The notes under the pieces are model-generated. The model saw nothing but the letters and a program-made list of their open reading frames with translations. It was not told the origin of the DNA and searched no databases. Shown piece after piece: positions 45,107 to 53,861 of a stretch of DNA of 64,000 nt. Where the stretch lies: IMG/VR virus record IMGVR_UViG_3300025853_009406, positions 1-64,000 of that record; one strand, given 5' to 3'. How positions within the stretch are numbered: the first letter of the stretch is position 1; each line of letters opens with the position of its first letter. Both the position numbers and the translations under genes were made by a program. Origin of the DNA: a virus.

Positions 45107-47125
45107 TTAAGTATTGCGGAATGACAATGTGTTAATCTGATCTCCAGAATCCAATCTGATTCTTATGAGTATTCTATTAAAAGCATCATTAGACGATGAC
45201 TCAGTACCAAATACGCATGTAAAAGTTCCTGTCCCTCCAGTCATATTTCCTGCAAAAGCGCATCCAGGAAGGGCGCTATTAGGAATACCAGAACCTCTAT
45301 ATGCTTCGAACATATCTGCCCAACCATTGGTTCCAGATAGGGATGTATTCCATTGGGTATTGTTTGGCATACAAACCCAAAATCCACCATAAGATCCATT
45401 GATTGAAATCAAAAACTCTGAAACGTTTGTTCTAAACATTTCAAGTTGAATGTATTGAGCTCCAGTCCTACCAGAAGAATAATCTGGTCCTACTGGAAGA
45501 TATCCAGTAGAATAGTTTGTTTGATCGTGTCTTAAATCACCACCAACAACAACAGCTTCATAAGTTGCTATTGGGTTTGATGCAACCCAAGAAGTAGTAA
45601 CAGGTGTTGGATTATCTCCAGAAGAACCAGCATTAACTCTTCTAGCATTTCCAGATCCCGTTCCTAAAGTTTGAATGAGAATATTATCTTCATCTATCAC
45701 ATCAGTTCTAGCAGTTGTACCCATGATATTTACATTCTCAGTTATAGTTGCACGAACACTATTTGATCCATATGGAGTGGTTGCAGTATAGTTTGAGAAT
45801 TTCTGAGTGTTGGTGGTTACAGTGACATGAGAATTTCTAGGAACTTGAGACAATGTACATGTAACTCCAACACCAACACCAAAGTTTCTTACTGGTGGAT
45901 TAACACCGTCAGTAAAATCTGGATATGATTTATTTCCCCCATTTTGAAATCCAGTAGTTTGACCAGAAGAAGTCAAGAATGTATTTGTAGAATACATATC
46001 TCCAGTTGCATTCTGACAAACAATCTCATATACAAAAGCATTATTTGTTGCTTGTGTATAATGAGGAATACCCGAAGAATAGTTTAGTGTTGGTGATGCA
46101 GGTGTTACTGGAGTAGTTGCTGCCAAAACAGGAGCAGGTACTACACTAGGATCTTCATAATATAAGTATTTTTGAGATTCATATATGATAGTTCCAACTT
46201 GATGTTTAATATAACCCATATTAAATCCATCAGGTGATGAAGCATTTAATATTCTTGAGTCGTATACCTCATAAAAGTTTGATGTAATACCAGGATTTCT
46301 AGATGATAAAAATGCGTCTTTATCATTTGCAATCTCCAATGATGTGTAAACACCATTATCACTGTTAATATCATTAGAGATACTATTATCAGGATTGATA
46401 ACATCATTTGTTATCATCATCCTAGTTCCTTTAGGATCAAAGTTTATCATAGCAGAAACATCACCATCATCACCAGGACCATACTCAGTCAACCAGGTTG
46501 ATGTAACACTGTTGCTAGTATTTCTTGGATATTGTGTTCCTGCTACTGGAGAAAATACCCCAACAGTATTATTAGTAAAAGAAAATCCTGAGCACAATCT
46601 ACCAACATTAAGTCCAACTATACTAAAAGAAGCGTCAAGAATAGTTGCTGGTGGTTTTGGAACTAGTTTTCCTAGAATAAAGTTAATATCATTAATAGAG
46701 TTTTTTGTAAACTGAGTTTCATCTATTTCAATAGCGCCAGGTTTAAATCCACCAGCAGGTTCACCAAATCTTAAAGGACCATTATATTCACCAGCAGAAA
46801 CAGCATTACTTATATCAACGGTTCCTCTGAATAGTGAAGGACCATTAACATCAAAATCTGTAGTAGGTTCACTATCAGTATTTCCAATAGCAACCTTACC
46901 CCTAAAACTACTTATTCCAGTTGCAAACGTATCTTTTGGTTTTAATGTAGTATCAACACTCAAAACGCCAGAGACTAAACCGTCTCCAACGACATGAAAA
47001 TCTGATCTGGCAATATCAGTTTTAACTCCAACATTGCCAGTAACTTGTAGTGCTGTAGTGTTGTCAGTATATGATGGTATACCAACCCTAAGTGTTCTGT
47101 TAAGTTGACTTAAATACTTTGCCAT
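45107..47125 (-). CDS. Fibre-associated virion protein, paralogue of 29957-32086
   Basis: 672 residues. N-terminus LNRTLRVGIPSYTDNTTALQ and short beta repeats, then the long shared part from NFILGKLVPKPPATI with NNTVGVFSPVAGTQYPRN, TEYGPGDDGDV, SSRNPGITSNFYEVYDS and FWVCMPNNTQW. The 709-residue protein has the same order. The N-terminal repeat region differs most between the two, the C-terminal 450 residues least. Virion role inferred from the duplicated late-block context. Confidence 0.72.
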   Translation of the reverse strand: MAKYLSQLNRTLRVGIPSYTDNTTALQVTGNVGVKTDIARSDFHVVGDGLVSGVLSVDTTLKPKDTFATGISSFRGKVAIGNTDSEPTTDFDVNGPSLFRGTVDISNAVSAGEYNGPLRFGEPAGGFKPGAIEIDETQFTKNSINDINFILGKLVPKPPATILDASFSIVGLNVGRLCSGFSFTNNTVGVFSPVAGTQYPRNTSNSVTSTWLTEYGPGDDGDVSAMINFDPKGTRMMITNDVINPDNSISNDINSDNGVYTSLEIANDKDAFLSSRNPGITSNFYEVYDSRILNASSPDGFNMGYIKHQVGTIIYESQKYLYYEDPSVVPAPVLAATTPVTPASPTLNYSSGIPHYTQATNNAFVYEIVCQNATGDMYSTNTFLTSSGQTTGFQNGGNKSYPDFTDGVNPPVRNFGVGVGVTCTLSQVPRNSHVTVTTNTQKFSNYTATTPYGSNSVRATITENVNIMGTTARTDVIDEDNILIQTLGTGSGNARRVNAGSSGDNPTPVTTSWVASNPIATYEAVVVGGDLRHDQTNYSTGYLPVGPDYSSGRTGAQYIQLEMFRTNVSEFLISINGSYGGFWVCMPNNTQWNTSLSGTNGWADMFEAYRGSGIPNSALPGCAFAGNMTGGTGTFTCVFGTESSSNDAFNRILIRIRLDSGDQINTLSFRNT

Positions 47126-47160
47126 TTATTCGTTTACTAAAATGCAATGACAAAAAGATT

Positions 47161-47189
47161 ATTATAGTTATATGTTTTTATTTAGTCAA
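47161..47189 (-). promoter_or_regulatory. Near-perfect sigma70 promoter
   Basis: TTGACT (47184-47189), 17-base spacer, TATAAT (47161-47166), 11 of 12 bases. The -35 overlaps the last codons of cpeT. It would read into the virion block at 47125; CTAAATA in the spacer may add a late function. Confidence 0.6.
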
Positions 47190-47706
47190 TTTGTTTGTCG
47201 AACTCAAACATCCCATACTCTGATCCCCATACCATTTTTTTAGTTACAGGATCATATCCCCTATCAATAACTCTATAAGTATTTTTTCTCAATTCAGACA
47301 TGGTAAATAAGAACGATTCTTTACCATTTTTATTTACCATACATTCACACCCCATGATCATACCATAATAAACACCATTCTGTTTAGTAAAAATACAATC
47401 ACAGTTCTCATTCTTTTCTAAATCATCTTCAGTGATTTTATCTATATCAGTGAAATATAAAAATCTTTTACCATCCTTCACTTTATAACTACTAACTATT
47501 AGTTTATCTTCATACTGATTTATCTCCAGAACAAACTGTCTATAAGGAGGTTGTTTGCGAACAGAATATTTCTGTTCTCCATAAATCATATTATTACTTA
47601 ATAACTCATGACGTAAACTAATCTGAGAATATTGTGAAGGGTATGAAAATGCTTGTTTTCGATTATGAAAAGATCCAAGTAACCATTCTGTAAACTCCTC
47701 AATCAT
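47182..47706 (-). CDS. cpeT: CpeT/CpcT-like bilin lyase family protein
   Basis: 174 residues. WLLGSFHNRKQAFSYPSQYS, YGEQKYSVRKQPPYRQFVLE, MIMGCECMVNK and RGYDPVTKKMVWGSEYGMFE are the conserved blocks of the CpeT/CpcT family (T-type bilin lyases of phycobiliproteins). Cellular family members attach or carry phycobilins; the phage form may bind the product without attaching it. It overlaps ho1 by 4 bases, so pigment synthesis and handling are co-translated. Length is slightly short of cellular CpcT (about 195-200). Confidence 0.85.
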   Translation of the reverse strand: MIEEFTEWLLGSFHNRKQAFSYPSQYSQISLRHELLSNNMIYGEQKYSVRKQPPYRQFVLEINQYEDKLIVSSYKVKDGKRFLYFTDIDKITEDDLEKNENCDCIFTKQNGVYYGMIMGCECMVNKNGKESFLFTMSELRKNTYRVIDRGYDPVTKKMVWGSEYGMFEFDKQID

Positions 47707-48398
47707 TCAGTACTACCTCTTCTTTGATGACGTATTAATGTAGAAAATAATACCTTACCAATAGCAGATATTAGATTACCTTCAATTTCATTAAAGACAT
47801 TCATATTTAGTTTGAATGCTAGATTAGCTTCTTTGATAATCTCATCGATTTCATTTTGATCGAAAGGAAGAGTATCTAATACATCTCTATAATCTCCCTT
47901 AAAAACTTTTTCATCTTTAATATCTTTAAAAATATAAAAGTTCATCCCAACATCAGGAACTTTTAAAGCAGATTGAGCAATATTTTTCAATACTTGTCCA
48001 CCAGAAAGATCGCCAATATACCTAGTATAATGATGTGCAATCAATAAGTCTTGATTTTCATTAGATACCTCTTTAATCCTGGCAACATATTCTTTGCAAG
48101 ATTTTGTTTGAGTAATCCTTTCTTTCCAATCATATCCTAGATAATATTCTAAATCTTTTTCTAAAGATTTTTTTCTGAAGAGTTGTGGAAAATAAATGTT
48201 TGACACAATCATATCATCTTTGTGTCTTTCAAACTCTTCTTCCATCGCGGAATAGATATGGTACAAGTCTGATAGTAATCTTACATAAGATTTCTTTTCA
48301 ACCACACCTTTGAGAAAACAGGTAATGAAACCTGTATTCTCTGCCATAGTGTGAGATTTTTTAGTACCTTCTCTTATTTGTTGTGATAGGTTAGACAT
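47703..48398 (-). CDS. ho1: Heme oxygenase HO1
   Basis: 231 residues, close to cyanobacterial HO1 (about 240). TKKSHTMAEN carries the proximal heme ligand His16; YTRYIGDLSGGQVLK at 124-138 is the distal helix with the flexible glycines. It opens heme to biliverdin, CO and iron using ferredoxin electrons. Product feeds PcyA (7297-8001). Located between a glycosyltransferase and cpeT, all overlapping or within 6 bases, so it rides on the glycan transcript. Confidence 0.93.
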   Translation of the reverse strand: MSNLSQQIREGTKKSHTMAENTGFITCFLKGVVEKKSYVRLLSDLYHIYSAMEEEFERHKDDMIVSNIYFPQLFRKKSLEKDLEYYLGYDWKERITQTKSCKEYVARIKEVSNENQDLLIAHHYTRYIGDLSGGQVLKNIAQSALKVPDVGMNFYIFKDIKDEKVFKGDYRDVLDTLPFDQNEIDEIIKEANLAFKLNMNVFNEIEGNLISAIGKVLFSTLIRHQRRGSTE

Positions 48399-48403
48399 AA
48401 GCT

Positions 48404-50173
48404 CTACTTGGTATTAGAATCCGACACCTTTCCAAGATATGGATCATAATCAGTAATCATGTTTACATCAATATCTGATCCGTTCGCTTTCCAGAAGTTT
48501 AAAACTCCTCGATAAGAAGCTTTATGGAATTTATCAACATGATCTGGGTGGATTGTCGATCCTAGGTCTGTTTTATAAAGTAAAAGTGGAGTGGCGTAAG
48601 TCGCACCAGAGTTGTAGATTAGATCATCTGCAACAGGTCTTGGTTTAACACCATTGTCAAGTTTATATTTAGCGCCTCTCACATGATTTTTTATGATTTT
48701 TTCTGCATGATGCCTTGTAATGACATAACATGCGGTTGAAAAATCATTAACAAACCTGTTATGTACGGGAACTACGATATTACCAGTACAAATAATAGCT
48801 AGTTGTAAAACATCCCAAGAGTAAGGTGCTTTAGCAATAAAGTCTTGCCAAGTAAAGTTCCAATAGAGAACAGTCTCTAAACTACAATCATCTTCCATGA
48901 TGACTGCATAAGGAGAATCTGATGTTTCATACCAATGTTTGATTGCTTTAATATGAGAAGTAACACATCCAATCTCACCTGATGACATCATCGGAGGATA
49001 AGTTCCTTTGATAATATCACTTAGATCATCTTCTCTACCATCGTATGCAGAGATACGCTCATAGTTTTCAATTTCCCAATACTTAAACTGATCTTCCATC
49101 CACTTACGACGCTCAGGTTGACCATCTAGATTTAGATAATAGATAGGACCAAAGTTTTTAAGTTTGTAAGCTGCTTTGTTTTTTTCTGAGAAATCAAAAT
49201 CCAACTCCATTTTTTCCTCTTCTTTAGGAACATAAGATTCAATAAGTTTTTCCATGAAGGGAATGTGATATTTCTCTAGAGTATTTTTCCACTCAAACTG
49301 TTTTGCATACTCTAGGATTTCTTGACGATTAGCGACTGAATACTCTCTGTTCTTGATGATTTCGGATTCAACATATTCAATGTCGTTGATTTTATCTTCA
49401 GGGATTACAGTAATAAATCCTCTATCAATATCAAGATTTGCTTTACCCCATTCGCTAACAACAACACCTAGTCCTGCAGCGAATGCTTCCATACACACTA
49501 ATGGATGAGCTTCTCCATCAGAAAGAAGAACTAGATTTCCATATTCAGTCAACTCATCATATAGAGTTTCTTTAGTCCATTCCCCAAGATAGTTTTTGTT
49601 AATATCAAACTTTTTATCATCAACAATACCAGCATAATAAAGAGAACTAATAGACTGGAATAGATGCTGTCGTTTCCGATAGTCTACCTTTGCGACATAA
49701 ATGCTTTTATCACTTTGTTTTGGTTCTTCAGTTACTCTAAAGTTTTTCGAGTTTACGCCATTAGGAGTAACGAATACTTGATCTTCTGGAATATTATTAT
49801 TGACGTATACTTCTTTAATGCCTTCAGAAAGAGCAAATACATTTGGTTTGTAAACCTTGAATGCATCTAGTACAGCTCGATAACCGCCAATCTTTTCTGG
49901 TTGCTCAAGATATGCATAATGTGTTGTAATCGCTGTCGGATATTTAAGATGGGGATATAGTCCGACCATATTGTCAAACTCGATATGAACAAAATCTGGA
50001 TTAAACTCATCAATCTGCTTAATCGCATCAGATCCATTTGTAGTATTGACAATCTGAACTTCATGTCCAAGTTCTTCATAGCAACACTTCATGTCCCAAA
50101 TAAGAATTTCTACAGCACCCCACCCTTTAGGTGGAATAGGCATCACGCCAGGACCTACGATTGATACTTTCAT
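48404..50173 (-). CDS. GT4-GT25 two-domain glycosyltransferase
   Basis: 589 residues. About 1-325: GT-B family 4 transferase with PPKGWGAVEILIWDM at the start, FVTPNGVN, and LSDGEAHPLVCMEAFAAGLG (donor-binding EAFAxG). About 340-575: GT25 domain with YYLNLDGQPERRKWME, EIGCVTSHIKAIKHW and MEDDCSLE. The same GT25 type is the second module of the 993-residue protein. Two successive sugar additions by one chain are likely. It starts where a gmd remnant ends (ATGA overlap). Confidence 0.8.
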   Translation of the reverse strand: MKVSIVGPGVMPIPPKGWGAVEILIWDMKCCYEELGHEVQIVNTTNGSDAIKQIDEFNPDFVHIEFDNMVGLYPHLKYPTAITTHYAYLEQPEKIGGYRAVLDAFKVYKPNVFALSEGIKEVYVNNNIPEDQVFVTPNGVNSKNFRVTEEPKQSDKSIYVAKVDYRKRQHLFQSISSLYYAGIVDDKKFDINKNYLGEWTKETLYDELTEYGNLVLLSDGEAHPLVCMEAFAAGLGVVVSEWGKANLDIDRGFITVIPEDKINDIEYVESEIIKNREYSVANRQEILEYAKQFEWKNTLEKYHIPFMEKLIESYVPKEEEKMELDFDFSEKNKAAYKLKNFGPIYYLNLDGQPERRKWMEDQFKYWEIENYERISAYDGREDDLSDIIKGTYPPMMSSGEIGCVTSHIKAIKHWYETSDSPYAVIMEDDCSLETVLYWNFTWQDFIAKAPYSWDVLQLAIICTGNIVVPVHNRFVNDFSTACYVITRHHAEKIIKNHVRGAKYKLDNGVKPRPVADDLIYNSGATYATPLLLYKTDLGSTIHPDHVDKFHKASYRGVLNFWKANGSDIDVNMITDYDPYLGKVSDSNTK

Positions 50174-50292
50174 TCTACTTCTCCCATGTCATAGTCACAC
50201 ATTTCCTTTACAAGATCTTCAAAAGAATATTTTGGATCCCAGTTTAGAGTTTTTTTGGCAAAACTGGGATCTCCAACAAGAGTATTTATCTC
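50170..50292 (-). pseudogene. 3' fragment of a second gmd gene
   Basis: The minus strand reads about 40 codons, NTLVGDPSFAKKTLNWDPKY then SFEDLVKEMCDYDMGEVE and a stop, matching the C-terminus of GDP-mannose 4,6-dehydratase (in this window [17 protein letters not shown]...[10 protein letters not shown]). There is no start codon; upstream the frame is closed by a stop inside the next gene. It looks like the stump left when 50286-51098 or more was inserted or the body deleted. Confidence 0.75.
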
Positions 50293-51098
50293 TTAGATAA
50301 CTCCTGAATAAACTCGTAGTCTCTATGCTTTCCAGCATGATTTTCAAAGGCAATAAACATATCTGGATTATTTTTATAAACATATGCCATAGCACTTTGC
50401 TCATTGTTGATTAGATTGTTAGCGATCATTTTGTTTTGAAGGACATCATCTACAAGATCACAGAACTTACTCATGACTTCTGCTCCTCCACACCAAAGAC
50501 CTCCCATTACCCACGTTCTACCATCCCACAAATCTTCTAAGGTATATGATTTAGCATTAACCAAATCTCCATAGTAAGACATGAAGGTTTGTATTATAAC
50601 ATGGTCTTTGCAATCTAGCAATGTTTCCATGGCAGTCTGTGATGGATACTCCAAATCCATGCCAAAGAAAAATCTAGATAGACCAGCATCCATCCACATA
50701 AAAAGTTCAGTATTAAAGGGATTGTCGGAAATAATCCGATTTACCCATCGAAACTTAGAATAGATAACTGAGTTATAAAGAGCTAGTTTACATTCTACTC
50801 TGTTGGGAGCTTGAACTTTTTCCTTAAAGTTATCAGAGTTTAAAATACCATCAATCTTCTCAGTTAAATGATAGTAAGGAATATCTTCCAATGCTTGGGT
50901 GATTATCTTTGTAGGCAACCCTTCCCTACATTTTTCTACAAATGAAACAAGAGACTCTTCTACAAAGATTACCATCGGTCTGGTAACTTTTAGAGTTTCT
51001 TCAAACCAAGAAAGATATTCTTGAAACTTTCTACCATCTCCATCTTGTTCTCTATTGATATCATAAAGAGCAGTTACTATTGTGATAGAATCAGACAT
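50286..51098 (-). CDS. HtrL/YibB-like putative glycosyltransferase
   Basis: 270 residues. SITIVTALYDINRE opens a Rossmann-like fold; RVECKLALYNSVIYSKFRWV and LFMWMDAGLSRFF (a D-x-G/D-type acidic site) and WVMGGLWCGGAEVM resemble the HtrL_YibB/WlaTC family linked with LPS clusters. It probably transfers a sugar. Its 3' end runs into the stranded gmd fragment, suggesting it arrived by replacement. Confidence 0.6.
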   Translation of the reverse strand: MSDSITIVTALYDINREQDGDGRKFQEYLSWFEETLKVTRPMVIFVEESLVSFVEKCREGLPTKIITQALEDIPYYHLTEKIDGILNSDNFKEKVQAPNRVECKLALYNSVIYSKFRWVNRIISDNPFNTELFMWMDAGLSRFFFGMDLEYPSQTAMETLLDCKDHVIIQTFMSYYGDLVNAKSYTLEDLWDGRTWVMGGLWCGGAEVMSKFCDLVDDVLQNKMIANNLINNEQSAMAYVYKNNPDMFIAFENHAGKHRDYEFIQELSKR

Positions 51099-51807
51099 GA
51101 TATTTTGAATTATTTTTACTTAAATGAACAATCTTAGGTTCAAAATCACAGTATTGACCGAACATTTCTGGGTATGCAAACTGTGGTCCTAAGACATTTG
51201 TATTATCTCGGTTTTCTATAAGAAACTTATTAAGGTGACTTTCATCATGCCACTGAGCAATTACATCATTATCTAAATCTATTTGAACTCGACGATCGAG
51301 TTCACAAATAAGATTCATAATCTTTGAAGACTTTCCTCCCCATAAGCATCCTTGGAAATACACAGATAAATCATCATCCTCTGAAATGGCAGATGTAGAT
51401 TTTTTATTCGTCTCAAACGCACCAAACTTCTGATTATGTGGGGGCATCTTAAGAAAATGGCAAGGATGATGAACACCAAAGAAATCTTTAGTATCATCAA
51501 AGAACTCTTCTTCAGTTACAGTATCTACAACTAAAGCATCCGCATCAATAAAAACAAACCAATCTGTTTCTGAGATTACATCTTTTGCTTTTTGAATAAT
51601 CTCAAATCTTTTTAGTGTGATATAAGGCCATTCAATATGCTCATAGTCATAGGTATTAATATCTTCAGGAAAATCTCCATCACCATCAGTAAAAACTAAA
51701 AACTGTTTTTCGGTATTAGGCAAAAAATATTCATGAATATTTTCATAGTATCTGGGAAGAAAGTTTAAATACTTTCCTGTTCCAATAAAACAAATAGCAA
51801 CTTTCAT
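51091..51807 (-). CDS. GT6 (ABO / alpha-galactosyltransferase family) enzyme
   Basis: 238 residues. WPYITLKRFEII at 60-71, DWFVFIDADALV at 82-93 with a DAD metal site, YFQGCLWGGKS at 150-160 and AQWHDESHLNKFL at 184-196 match CAZy family 6, the histo-blood-group A/B and alpha-1,3-galactosyltransferase family. These transfer Gal or GalNAc in alpha-1,3 linkage to a fucosylated or plain Gal. It keeps DxD, as vertebrate enzymes do; many bacterial members have NxN. A marine cyanophage GT6 has been reported before (P-SSM2, from memory). GT11 genes nearby could make its fucosylated acceptor. Confidence 0.85.
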   Translation of the reverse strand: MKVAICFIGTGKYLNFLPRYYENIHEYFLPNTEKQFLVFTDGDGDFPEDINTYDYEHIEWPYITLKRFEIIQKAKDVISETDWFVFIDADALVVDTVTEEEFFDDTKDFFGVHHPCHFLKMPPHNQKFGAFETNKKSTSAISEDDDLSVYFQGCLWGGKSSKIMNLICELDRRVQIDLDNDVIAQWHDESHLNKFLIENRDNTNVLGPQFAYPEMFGQYCDFEPKIVHLSKNNSKYHV

Positions 51808-52433
51808 CGTTTTAAAAAATCATAGTTTACATGTTTACCTGCAATGTCAGAGAAGTCACTTCTTTGCCATGCCAAATGAGGTCTGAAAATATAAGTCCTT
51901 AAGTAAGATTGCAGTTTTGTATATATTACATCTAATGGTCCTTCCATCTTAGACACAAAATCAATAAGCAGATCATAGCAACTACTGTTTATTGCATATG
52001 CATGAGTAGCGTGAGCATTATAAACTTTATATACATGATCCGTTACTTTGATTGGCGGTCTATTCATGTATGGATAGCATAATGCATGAGTAGCACCAAG
52101 ATATAAAATATCCCATTCAGGAACTTCTTTTATATACTCTGAGAAAAGTTTATCAAAGTTTGAACAAAACTCAACATCATCTTCTAAGATCAAAACATTT
52201 GACACATTATCTTCTTTACACTTTTTTAAAATGTTTAAATGTGAAAGAAGACACCCTACTTCTCCATGACTCATTTTTCCAACACGATCATGTTTAGTGC
52301 CATCTACGGCTTCATACCTTTCAACATTAATATTATATTGAGAGAATACTTCTTTACAAATATCCCATCGTTCTGGTCTTCGTTCTAGATTGACACAATA
52401 GATTTTTTCAAAGCAGTCATTAAGAGTTTTCAT
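51804..52433 (-). CDS. GT25 LPS-type glycosyltransferase
   Basis: 209 residues, single domain. KIYCVNLERRPERWDICKE, HGEVGCLLSHLNILKKC and VLILEDDVEF (EDD metal site) define family 25. C-terminus AWQRSDFSDIAGK is also family-like. Likely adds a hexose to the glycan. 4-base overlap with the GT6 gene and 14 bases with the sulfotransferase. Confidence 0.85.
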   Translation of the reverse strand: MKTLNDCFEKIYCVNLERRPERWDICKEVFSQYNINVERYEAVDGTKHDRVGKMSHGEVGCLLSHLNILKKCKEDNVSNVLILEDDVEFCSNFDKLFSEYIKEVPEWDILYLGATHALCYPYMNRPPIKVTDHVYKVYNAHATHAYAINSSCYDLLIDFVSKMEGPLDVIYTKLQSYLRTYIFRPHLAWQRSDFSDIAGKHVNYDFLKR

Positions 52434-53076
52434 CGTATCTTGTTAAATATTTTCTAAAAATAGAAGATCCTGCATTAAATTTTACTGCTTGAGTAAACAA
52501 ATCTTTTTGCCCACGATCATGGGCACTAATGTTATTATAGATTCTAATATATCCCTTCTTTGATTTGCTGTTTAACTCTTCAATATTATCCAAGTATCTT
52601 TGCCAATTTGGACGCTCTACAATATCATTACTGTCTAGTATTTTTTTAATACAGTCTGGTTGCAACTCAAGATTAATCAGATCTTCATAGTAAATAAAAG
52701 TTGCTTGATTTTTGCTCCAGTCATAATAACGAAGAAGATTGCAATAATCTTTTATTTGATCATTTAAAGATCTAGATGATCCTCTCTTTGAATGAGAAAC
52801 AATAGCATCATAATAATCTCTAATAATAAGAGTTACTTTTGAATCTTTGATAAGTTCTTTTTCATTGAGTGTTGGATCTACCAAATGAAACTTCCTAAGA
52901 ATCGGAGGATTCTTAGGTTTAACTTCTAGGTTTCCACCAACCAGATAGTCGATTGCACTATCTGGAATGTCTTCATTAAAATCAACAACAACCCTTTCGG
53001 TAATGTATTCAATCAAAAACCTCAATAAAGTATTACCACTTCTAGGGTAAGATATTAAACAGTTTGGTTCACTCAT
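52420..53076 (-). CDS. Sulfotransferase (PAPS-dependent)
   Basis: 218 residues from the ATG at 53076, which overlaps the upstream stop. SYPRSGNTLLRFLIEY near the N-terminus is the 5'-phosphosulfate-binding loop, and VTLIIRDYYDAIVSHSKRG the 3'-phosphate site; FIYYEDLI follows as usual. It would sulfate a sugar or lipid using host PAPS. In a run of sugar transferases, glycan sulfation is most likely. Sulfated phage-encoded glycans are little known. Confidence 0.78.
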   Translation of the reverse strand: MSEPNCLISYPRSGNTLLRFLIEYITERVVVDFNEDIPDSAIDYLVGGNLEVKPKNPPILRKFHLVDPTLNEKELIKDSKVTLIIRDYYDAIVSHSKRGSSRSLNDQIKDYCNLLRYYDWSKNQATFIYYEDLINLELQPDCIKKILDSNDIVERPNWQRYLDNIEELNSKSKKGYIRIYNNISAHDRGQKDLFTQAVKFNAGSSIFRKYLTRYDENS

Positions 53077-53861
53077 AACACAATCCAATCACTACAATAT
53101 ATATCCTTAGTTTCAAGGTGTGCATTATTTGGACCAAACCATTCCTTAGGAGCAACAATAGTTTTTGCCTCCGATATATAAGCTCCCCACCAACTAAAAG
53201 TACTACTAGCAGTAATGATATATTGACACTTTGTCATCAGACATAGGTCAAGATATGCATCATCAGTTTCAGAAACTAAGAACCTATCAGAAGAAAAAAT
53301 AGATTGCTTTTTGCACCATGCAGGATCATCAGAAAAGATTAGAACCTCACAATCTCCAGGAATCTGATTCAAAGCTAGTTGAAAATAGTTTTCATTCTGA
53401 GAGTTATGACTCGGATTATTTACATAATCAGTTCTTCTAATGTGAATAGCGGCAACGTTTTCACTAAAAGAATCTCTTACTTCAGTTGCAACAGATTCAT
53501 ATTCCGATTTAAATTTAAAATCTTTTTTGATTTCATCTTTAATATGATCAAACCATTTAGCACTTTGAAAGAAACCAAATAAGTTTACGTTTCCTTCTGG
53601 TAGATTTTCAAATAACTCTGGATCAAATCCAAACCCTTTCTCCTGAACAGTAGGAAAATCAGAGATACCACGTTGGCAAACAATGTCAAAGCAATCGTCA
53701 ATATTACTTCTAAGTTTTGTATAATAATGTTTACCAAATACCTCAGTTGGAGGAATCATAAAATCCTTACCATGCTTTACAGCAATACCTTTAGTAGCTG
53801 CGTACTGGAACATTTGATTTCCCAAATGTCCATTATTACCAAGATGATTAAACGATATCAT
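53073..53861 (-). CDS. GT11 fucosyltransferase
   Basis: 262 residues. GHLGNQMFQYAA at 11-22, HIRRTDYVNN at 140-149 and ASSTFSWWGAY near 213-223 define family 11, as in the other copy (11410-12246), but the two differ enough that they are separate acquisitions or an old duplication. It probably adds alpha-1,2-fucose. Next to GT10, GT6 and sulfotransferase genes. Confidence 0.88.
   Translation of the reverse strand: MISFNHLGNNGHLGNQMFQYAATKGIAVKHGKDFMIPPTEVFGKHYYTKLRSNIDDCFDIVCQRGISDFPTVQEKGFGFDPELFENLPEGNVNLFGFFQSAKWFDHIKDEIKKDFKFKSEYESVATEVRDSFSENVAAIHIRRTDYVNNPSHNSQNENYFQLALNQIPGDCEVLIFSDDPAWCKKQSIFSSDRFLVSETDDAYLDLCLMTKCQYIITASSTFSWWGAYISEAKTIVAPKEWFGPNNAHLETKDIYCSDWIVL

Noticed and set aside
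50283-50290. Late promoter GATAAATA between the HtrL-like gene and the 589-residue transferase
   Set aside because: The bases are codons of the conserved gmd C-terminus, so the match is probably chance.
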